From Lachnospiraceae bacterium (GTDB lineage Bacteria > Bacillota_A > Clostridia > Lachnospirales > Lachnospiraceae), in NCBI GenBank assembly GCA_028694115.1, contig JAQUUB010000114.1:1-13148 (forward strand): a stretch of 13,148 nucleotides of DNA. The letters run 5' to 3'. Of this stretch, positions 8,351 to 13,148 are shown piece after piece. How positions within the stretch are numbered: the first letter of the stretch is position 1; each line of letters starts with the position of its first letter. The notes under the pieces were generated by a model. It saw nothing but the letters and a program-made list of their open reading frames with translations. It was not told the origin of the DNA and did no database searches. The translations under genes and the position numbers were made by a program.

Positions 8351-9072
8351 AGAAAGTAACAGCTATTGTGGGAAGCCCACAAAAATGTAATTCAAGTACC
8401 TATAAGACTGTAGTTGATATTATGAATTCTATTACTTCTAATGATCCTCAATACAAAAAAAATATAATATCCTTGTCACATTATAATATTCAGAATTGTA
8501 AGGGATGCGCAAGATGTTTTGCCACATGTAGTATATGCCAACAATTTGAAGATGATATAAGGCAGATTGAAGAGGAACTTTTAATGTCAGAAGTGATAAT
8601 TTTGGCATCTCCAGTTTACGCACATAATATCACTGGAATCATGAAAAATTTTATTGATAGAATCGCTTATGGATTGCATGTTATGCGATTTGCAGGAAAA
8701 TATGGTGTTACCGTTTCAGTTTCTTATAGTAATGGTAATAGTTTTGTAGATGGTTATCTGAGTAAGATTTTAATGTATTTGGGTGTTAAAGTTATTCAAA
8801 ATATATCCGTTCAGAGGGTGAAGACTGTAGACCAGAACATTATTTCTGAATGTGGTAAACAAATTGCCAATGTTATTGATGGTACAGGCGGGAGAAAATC
8901 CACAGAGTATGAAGAATTAGTATTTCAAACAATGAAAAAAGCACTGCTTAATGTGAGTGAGCGTTTAGAAACAAATGAGACAAGATATTGGAAAGCACGT
9001 GGTTTTTTTGAGTGTGATAGCTTTGAAGAAGTTTTTGAAAGGGAAAAAAATAGATTAGATAATAATATTTGA
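8347..9072 (+). CDS. NADPH-dependent FMN reductase-like flavoprotein, candidate LanJ_B dehydroalanine reductase
   Basis: This 241-aa soluble flavodoxin-fold protein has a phosphate-binding loop GSPQKCNSST (9-18), a Cys cluster C51-x2-C54-x2-C57-x3-C61-x2-C64, and SPVYAHNITGIMKNFIDR (88-105), the FMN/isoalloxazine region of the NADPH-dependent FMN reductase family (PF03358 type). The Cys cluster resembles iron-sulfur flavoproteins, so an Fe-S centre is possible, though the spacing differs from classical ferredoxin motifs. From memory, flavin-dependent LanJ_B enzymes (CrnJ of carnolysin, BsjJ_B of bicereucin) reduce Dha/Dhb to D-Ala/D-Abu. Its place between lanT and the precursor genes, with a 4-nt overlap (GTGA), makes this role likely here. 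Alternatives are Cys decarboxylation (LanD, a different flavoprotein family, and unlikely) or redox housekeeping. GTG at 8347 is supported by GGGGAGGGAG just upstream. Confidence 0.8.
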   Translation: MKKVTAIVGSPQKCNSSTYKTVVDIMNSITSNDPQYKKNIISLSHYNIQNCKGCARCFATCSICQQFEDDIRQIEEELLMSEVIILASPVYAHNITGIMKNFIDRIAYGLHVMRFAGKYGVTVSVSYSNGNSFVDGYLSKILMYLGVKVIQNISVQRVKTVDQNIISECGKQIANVIDGTGGRKSTEYEELVFQTMKKALLNVSERLETNETRYWKARGFFECDSFEEVFEREKNRLDNNI

Positions 9073-9150
9073 GGTTTCAAATAATATTATAAAAATTCAG
9101 AGTGTCAGCATTTGGCTTTGGTTGACATTGCAGGGAAAGGAGGAATTACC
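9073..9150 (+). other. leader region of the precursor gene array
   Basis: This 78-nt gap precedes the first precursor gene. It ends with a strong ribosome site AAAGGAGG at 9136-9143, 7 nt before ATG 9151. TTGACA occurs at 9122-9127 but has no -10 box at a proper distance before the gene, so I do not call a promoter. A separate promoter would be expected for high precursor expression but is not clear. Confidence 0.5.
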
Positions 9151-9327
9151 ATGAAAGACCCAGCAGGAATCGTAAATCTCGAAGAACTTGACTGCATTTC
9201 TGGTTTGAGTGGAGCAGGCGAAGGGGACGTGGATCCGCAGTCATCCCCGGTAATCGCAACAATTTTAGTATCAATCATGAGCATTGAAGCCACTGTTACG
9301 GCATCTAGCGCTGTTATCGAGTGTTAG
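9151..9327 (+). CDS. lanA1: lanthipeptide precursor 1 (58 aa), lactocin S-like core
   Basis: The peptide starts MKDPAGIVNLEELDC, followed by ISGLSGAGEGDVDPQ, then a 28-residue core beginning SSPVIATILV and ending TASSAVIEC. Leader features: LEELD..ISGLSGA with Gly21-Ala22 as the C39 cleavage site, Leu19 at -4 and Ile16 at -7. The segment GEGDVDPQ (23-30) resembles the trimmed segments before TTP in cytolysin and NDVNPE in lichenicidin beta. The core has Ser/Thr at 1, 2, 7, 11, 14, 18, 20, 22 and 23 and a single Cys at 28, so only one thioether ring is possible, most simply Ser23-Cys28. The remaining dehydrated residues are candidates for reduction by the upstream flavoprotein. The leader has an unusual Cys15. 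ATG 9151 is chosen for its AAAGGAGG site. GC is near 50 percent, well above the lan enzymes. Confidence 0.9.
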   Translation: MKDPAGIVNLEELDCISGLSGAGEGDVDPQSSPVIATILVSIMSIEATVTASSAVIEC

Positions 9328-9387
9328 AATGGTGGAAAGTGTATCACGGAAATGACAGCATACCAATAATGAAAAGGAGGAATCACT

Positions 9388-9564
9388 ATGAAAGACCCAG
9401 CAGGAATCGTAAATCTCGAAGAACTTGACCGTATATCCGGTCTGAGTGGAGCAGGCGAAGGGGACGTGGACCCACAGTCATCCCCGGTGATTGCGACAAT
9501 TTTGGTATCAATCATGAGCATTGAGGCCACTGTCACGGCATCTAGTGCTGTTATCGAGTGCTAG
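9388..9564 (+). CDS. lanA2: lanthipeptide precursor 2 (58 aa), identical core to precursor 1
   Basis: This is a tandem copy of precursor 1. The protein differs at one leader residue (Arg15 instead of Cys15), and the 28-residue core is identical. The DNA differs at about 15 positions, of which two make the Cys/Arg change and the rest are silent. That pattern means an old duplication kept under purifying selection, not an assembly artefact. GC is 90 of 177 bases (51 percent). Ribosome site AAAGGAGG at 9373-9380, spacing 7. The same maturation is expected as for precursor 1: LanM modification, LanT cut after GA (21-22), then removal of GEGDVDPQ before SSPV. The stop context TAGAATGG and a following AGTGTATCA segment are shared with copy 1, so the duplicated unit extends past the gene. 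Confidence 0.9.
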   Translation: MKDPAGIVNLEELDRISGLSGAGEGDVDPQSSPVIATILVSIMSIEATVTASSAVIEC

Positions 9565-9614
9565 AATGGGCAAAAAGTGTATCATGGAAACGATAACTAA
9601 AAGAAGGAATCACT

Positions 9615-9759
9615 ATGAAAGACCCGGTAGGAATCGCAAATATGGAAGAACTTGACTATATTTCCGTTATAAGTGAAATTGGTGATTGCGATAATTTTGG
9701 TATCAATCATGAACACTGAGACTACGGTTACAGCATCCAGTGCTATTATTGAGTACTAG
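9615..9759 (+). pseudogene. broken third lanthipeptide precursor copy
   Basis: The copy starts well (MKDPVGIANMEELDYIS), then loses 32 nt net compared with copy 2, removing the GA cleavage site, the DVDPQ segment and the start of the core. The original frame runs into TGA at 9717-9719 after 34 codons. In the shifted frame the core is still readable (VIAIILVSIM, then NTETTVTASSAIIEY), ending at TAG 9757-9759. The final Cys codon has become TAC (Tyr), so even an in-frame product could not form a ring. Its ribosome site is also weakened (AAGAAGGA in place of AAAGGAGG). This is a decayed paralogue. The truncated 34-aa leader could still be made and might bind LanM or LanT unproductively. Confidence 0.85.
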
Positions 9760-9778
9760 TGTAAAGTCAAAAAGGCAA

Positions 9779-9813
9779 GGGGAATGAAGCGAATAGCAGA
9801 GGCTTCATTTCCC
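9779..9813 (+). terminator. hairpin after the precursor array, possible terminator of the lan operon
   Basis: GGGGAATGAAGC (9779-9790) pairs with GCTTCATTTCCC (9802-9813): 12 bp with one G-U pair and an 11-nt loop. What follows is ATTGTCAATATT, not a clean T run, so intrinsic termination would be partial. It may alternatively stabilise the 3' end of the short precursor mRNA. A new promoter begins immediately downstream, which fits an operon boundary here. Confidence 0.55.
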
Positions 9814-9814
9814 A

Positions 9815-9843
9815 TTGTCAATATTAAGAAATCAGAATATAAG
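9815..9843 (+). promoter_or_regulatory. probable promoter for the small secreted peptide
   Basis: TTGTCA at 9815-9820 and TATAAG at 9838-9843 are separated by 17 bp, upstream of a strong ribosome site at 9862-9869. This suggests the following gene is transcribed independently of the lan operon. Confidence 0.5.
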
Positions 9844-9875
9844 AAAATAACATGAGCTTAGAGAGGAGGACAAGT

Positions 9876-10100
9876 ATGAAGAAAATTAAAAAAATCATGG
9901 TAGCTAGTATGGTTTGTTTAGGAATATTTGCAACCAATATTACCGCATATGCAAAACCAGTGGAGACACCCATTGCAGATGCTACAGTAAGCGTTACTGC
10001 TACGACTCCGGCATGTCCGCGATGTCATACAAACAAATGGGTAGTTGCTCATGGGTTAGTGTGCTGGTCGTGTTTGAAATGTAAATACGACTTTTGGTAA
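9876..10100 (+). CDS. small secreted Cys-rich peptide, possible zinc ribbon (74 aa)
   Basis: ATG 9876 is preceded by GAGAGGAGGA and is preferred over ATG 9852, which would place a charged stretch before the signal. Seen: a Sec signal peptide, KKIKK followed by a hydrophobic core MVASMVCLGIFA, with a likely signal peptidase I cut after AYA (residue 26). The mature part is about 48 residues: a Thr/Ala-rich linker, then C47-x2-C50, a 12-residue gap, and C63-x2-C66-x2-C69, ending KYDFW. The paired CxxC knuckles resemble a zinc ribbon; disulfides are also possible outside the cell. I do not recognise a family. With a Sec signal it is not a LanM substrate. It might be a secreted immunity or accessory factor, a second antimicrobial, or an unrelated cargo gene. 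GC is intermediate between the lan enzymes and the precursors. Confidence 0.75.
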   Translation: MKKIKKIMVASMVCLGIFATNITAYAKPVETPIADATVSVTATTPACPRCHTNKWVVAHGLVCWSCLKCKYDFW

Positions 10101-10235
10101 TAACAAAATAGTATCACTTATTTGGGGGCGAAATTGGCTATTAAATAGTATCTGTGGTTTGAAGTGGTGACTGAAAATAATAGGCTTCCTTCTAAGCAAA
10201 TGATTTAATTTATTTGTTAGGGAGGGAGTTTATTT
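10101..10235. other. intergenic region upstream of the interrupted IS66 tnpB
   Basis: No coding potential that I recognise. A GGGAGGGAG ribosome-like motif sits near 10220-10228, just before the GTG at 10236. No clear IS66 inverted repeat could be identified. Confidence 0.4.
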
Positions 10236-10289
10236 GTGTTACGTGTAAGGAAGAATATATACGTAAGTGCAAATGGCGATACCCAACGG
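10236..10289 (+). pseudogene. tnpB: possible N-terminal stub of IS66 tnpB, cut by the IS21-type insertion
   Basis: GTG 10236 with an AGGGAGGGAG site 7 nt upstream opens a frame reading MLRVRKNIYVSAN then GDTQR, then runs into IS21 end sequence and stops. From family knowledge, TnpB begins with a short basic stretch and a beta strand (like 'IYL..G') immediately before the TDMR motif; TDMRRSIDGL is found on the far side of the IS21-type element. The frame does not join perfectly with the right-hand part, so this assignment is tentative. Confidence 0.35.
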
Positions 10290-10297
10290 TTGTACGT

Positions 10298-10412
10298 GGT
10301 AAGATGATTTTACAGCCACACGGTAAGGTGTTTTTTACATAGCCCGGTAAGCACTTTTTTACATACCATGGTAAGCACCTTTTTACACTGGTCGGTAAGC
10401 AGTTTTTTACAT
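10298..10412 (+). repeat. IS21 left-end transposase-binding repeats, five copies at exactly 24-bp period
   Basis: Units of the form GGTAAGCACTTTTTTACAT start at 10298, 10322, 10346, 10370 and 10394, each about 17-19 bp with 5-7 bp spacers. From family knowledge, IS21-family ends carry such repeated sites for IstA. It is not a CRISPR array: spacers are far too short. Confidence 0.85.
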
Positions 10413-10414
10413 CT

Positions 10415-10439
10415 TCCTGTGGCGAGTTTGATCACAGGA
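10415..10439 (+). other. small hairpin upstream of istA
   Basis: TCCTGTG (10415-10421) pairs with CACAGGA (10433-10439), 11-nt loop. It lies just inside the left-end repeats and before istA; it could limit read-through transcription into istA, or bind a protein. No T run follows. Confidence 0.3.
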
Positions 10440-10498
10440 GGTGTCAGCAATCGCCAAAAACGGTATACTTGCATTAGTATATACGAAGGAGGCAGCCT

Positions 10499-12066
10499 AT
10501 GCTGACGAAATCACAAATGCAAGAGATACAGGATTTAAAACTGCAGGGTCTTAGTAAGACAAAGATTATTGCCTACTACGAAGACAAAGGGTTAAAACCA
10601 CCGAGTAGACCCACAATCAACAAGTATTATGACATGGATGTTGTACCGGAAGATCCAGGCACCAGGCTTGCAAAGGACAAGTCTTTTGATGTTGAGCCGC
10701 TTCGCAGCACGATCATCATGATACTCGAAACCAACAGCGGAAAAAACTTCTGCATGTCATCTGTGTATGACGTTCTCCAGGAAAAATTTGTGGAAAATGG
10801 CACCATGGAAAAGCTTCCCGGTAATGAACAGACACTTCGGAATTACATACATTACCTGGAAGATCATGACCTTGTTAACAGAGCGCCGGAACACCGGCGG
10901 GTTTACGATTACGTCTTTGACACACCACCCGGAGAACAGATGCTGATCGATTTTGGAGAAGTTACGTTGTCAAAAGCGAAGAGCATCCACTTCATCTGCC
11001 TTCTGCTTCGCTACAGCCGCATCCTGTGCGTTTACGCTCAGGATCACAAGTACAATGCCTATGAAGCCTGTCAGGCCATCTATCGCAGCTGCTGTCGCCT
11101 TGGCGGTCGTCCACAGTATCTGGTCATTGATCAGGATGCTGTATTTGTGGCAAGCGAGACCTACGGCGAAGTCATTAAGACCCATACCTTTGAGGATTTC
11201 TGCACAGAACAGGAACTGAAGCTTTGGGTCTGCAATAAGGCTGATCCAGAAAGCAAGGGACCAATTGAAAATTCCGTTGGCTTCGTGAAAAAGAACTTCT
11301 TCAGTGCCCGCAACATCATCTGCATTGATGACGTATGGCGCTCTCTTCCGGGCTGGCTGGAACGAAAGAATAAACGAATTCATCGTTCAACCTTAAGAGT
11401 CCCTGAGCTTTTGTTTGAAAGCATCGAGAAAGAAGCTCTCCGCCCGGTATTGCCCTCTGTTTACGAGAAATCACCGAATACCTTCCAGCCATATGAAATC
11501 GCAGCACTGCCTTATGTTCTGTACAAGTCCTGCAAATACTCTGTACCTCAGCGGTTTGCATTCCAGACAGTCCAGTTCAAGGTTGTAGGCGCTAAGATCC
11601 ACATCTATGATAATGATCTGAACTATATCTGTTCACACAGCATCAGCGAGCGGAAAGGCAGCATCAATCAGCTTCCGGAACATAAGAAACAGGAATCCGG
11701 AGACTGGATCGATACCATGGAGCGCCTGCGTAAAAAGTGGAACTGTTATGATTTCCAGCACTTTGTCAACGGAGTCAAAAAGGAGAATCCGCGACATGTA
11801 TCAAAGCAGCTTCGTGCCATTGAACAGTTCCTGGATTCAGAGAATCCGGATCCTGCACTGGTTGCACAGATTATGAAGGAGTGCTGTGCCAACTTCCGCT
11901 ATCAGTTTTCTCAGTTCAAGGTCGTTTACGGTCTTGCCAAAGCAGGACGTGATCTTGGAAGCAGTGAGAGCCGGGCAGAAGTTCCGACCGGTAATGTGGA
12001 GTACAAAGACATGTCGGCTTATGCCAGGGCCTTTCGTGATCGTGTTCAGAGCACGGAGGTGACTGC

Positions 12067-12070
<4 letters not shown>
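10499..12070 (+). CDS. istA: IS21 family transposase IstA
   Basis: This 523-aa DDE transposase cuts and joins the IS ends. The N-terminal helix-turn-helix is seen in LKLQGLSKTKIIAYYEDKG and SRPTINKYY (about 14-46). Catalytic-core candidates are Asp151 in QMLIDFGE, Asp211 in LVIDQDA and Glu257 in GPIENSVGFVK; the GPIE.SV.F.K.NFF block is typical of IstA. A C-terminal domain binds end repeats and IstB. ATG 10499 follows GAAGGAGG, and the TGA stop overlaps the istB ATG by 4 nt, as usual in the family. Full length with no visible damage. GC content and codon use differ from the lan genes. Confidence 0.95.
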
Positions 12071-12859
<789 letters not shown>

Positions 12860-12860
12860 T

Positions 12861-12956
12861 ACTTACCTAAAAAAGTGCTTACCATGTAGTGTAAAAATCT
12901 GCTTACCATACCATATAAAAAGTGTTTACCGAAGAATGTAAAAAAGTCCTTTACCC
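12861..12956 (-). repeat. IS21 right-end repeats, inverted relative to the left end
   Basis: Units read on the minus strand as GGTAAGCACTTTTTT and variants. Their conserved GGTAA edge (plus-strand TTACC) ends at 12883, 12907, 12930 and 12955, again about 24 bp apart; a partial unit ends at 12867. Confidence 0.8.
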
Positions 12957-12971
12957 GAATATTCGGGTAAA
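12950..12971. repeat. perfect 22-bp palindrome at the IS21/IS66 junction
   Basis: TTTACCCGAAT followed directly by its reverse complement ATTCGGGTAAA. It begins within the last IS21 end repeat and finishes where the tnpB reading frame resumes. Confidence 0.8.
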
Positions 12972-13148
12972 CGGGCCGTACAGATATGAGACGCAGTATT
13001 GATGGTCTGATGGCAATCATTCGGGATACCTATGAAATGGATCCTTACGCAAATGCACTCTTTCTCTTCTGTGGTAGAAAGAAAAATACAATCAAAGCAC
13101 TTCATTTCGACAAGGATGGGTTTGTCTTATATCTGAAAAGACTTGATA
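12971..13148 (+). pseudogene. tnpB: IS66 TnpB, 5'-truncated and running off the window
   Basis: Reading from 12971 gives TGRTDMRRSIDGLMAIIR, then MDPYANALFLFCGRKKN, then IKALHFDKDGFVLYLKRLD to the window end. From family knowledge, 'TG.TDMR.SIDGL', 'DP....LF.FC.R' and 'K.L....DGF.L..KRL' define IS66 accessory protein TnpB. The in-frame TAA at 12968-12970 shows that coding starts abruptly at the IS21 edge; ATG 12986 could serve as a start but would skip the normal N-terminal strand. Inference: tnpB was split by the IS21-type insertion. Confidence 0.85.

Larger units (their letters stand above)
9136..9759 (+). repeat. tandem triplication of the precursor gene unit
   Basis: Start codons at 9151, 9388 and 9615 are 237 and 227 bases apart. 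Each unit comprises a ribosome site, AAT.ACT/ACC, the gene, and (copies 1 and 2) a short downstream segment containing AGTGTATCA and GGAAA. Copies 1 and 2 are highly similar; copy 3 is more divergent and deleted. Confidence 0.85.

Noticed and set aside
9122..9127. TTGACA before precursor 1 as a dedicated promoter
   Set aside because: A -10 box at 16-18 bp would fall at or beyond the ribosome site, and none is present.
9112..9150. Longer N-terminus for precursor 1 from an upstream TTG
   Set aside because: The ribosome site AAAGGAGG at 9136-9143 sits inside that extension, and copy 2 shows MKDPAG as the conserved start.
9324..9536. Minus-strand frames over the precursor genes
   Set aside because: They are antisense shadows of the two near-identical precursors and have no ribosome site.
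9876..10100. The Cys-rich secreted peptide as a LanM substrate
   Set aside because: It has a Sec signal with an AYA cut site and no double-glycine leader.
10298..10412. Regularly spaced repeats that look like a CRISPR array or iterons
   Set aside because: Repeats are 17-19 bp with 5-7 bp spacers, occur inverted at the other end of istAB, and match IS21 terminal design.
10970..11383. A 137-aa minus-strand frame within istA
   Set aside because: It lies opposite the conserved catalytic core of IstA and encodes no recognisable protein.

Overview
The window looks like an accessory island from a gut-type Firmicute, most likely a Lachnospiraceae member. The evidence is AT-rich coding DNA with strong AGGAGG-type ribosome binding sites, IS66, IS21 and integrase genes of the kind common in that family, and a class II lanthipeptide cluster. 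Species cannot be assigned from sequence alone.

Layout. Positions 1-1450 are a graveyard of mobile-element debris: the 3' end of an IS66 transposase, a tyrosine-integrase fragment, a decayed IS1380-type transposase and one unrecognised ORF remnant. Positions 1450-9760 hold a compact, single-direction lanthipeptide locus: a GntR/YtrA-type repressor behind a promoter that carries three 10-bp-phased repeats; an ABC ATPase and an ABC-2 permease (probable self-immunity); a LanM bifunctional synthetase (909 aa); a LanT peptidase/exporter (721 aa); a flavodoxin-like FMN reductase that is a good candidate for a LanJ_B-type dehydroalanine reductase; and three tandem precursor genes. The first two precursors encode the same 28-residue core despite many silent differences, and the third is wrecked by a 32-nt net deletion and loss of its Cys codon. 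A hairpin follows, then a separately promoted small secreted Cys-rich peptide. Positions about 10290-12970 are an IS21-type element (istA, istB with a one-base frameshift, and 24-bp-periodic terminal repeats in opposite orientation at the two ends). It appears to have landed in an IS66 tnpB, whose remainder runs off the right edge.

How it works together (inference). LanM dehydrates Ser/Thr in the core and can close only one thioether ring, because the core has a single, C-terminal Cys. Most dehydrated residues would then be left free for the reductase, which would convert them to D-Ala/D-Abu. LanT would cut after a Gly-Ala site and export the product. The remaining GEGDVDPQ segment resembles the extra propeptide removed from cytolysin- and lichenicidin-type peptides by a LanP protease, which is not in the window. 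The core matches my recollection of lactocin S closely, including Ser-rich spacing, the S/T-S/T-P-V start and Cys at position 28. The best candidate for something new is this single-ring, D-amino-acid-rich, lactocin-S-like lanthipeptide encoded by duplicated genes at the distal end of its operon.
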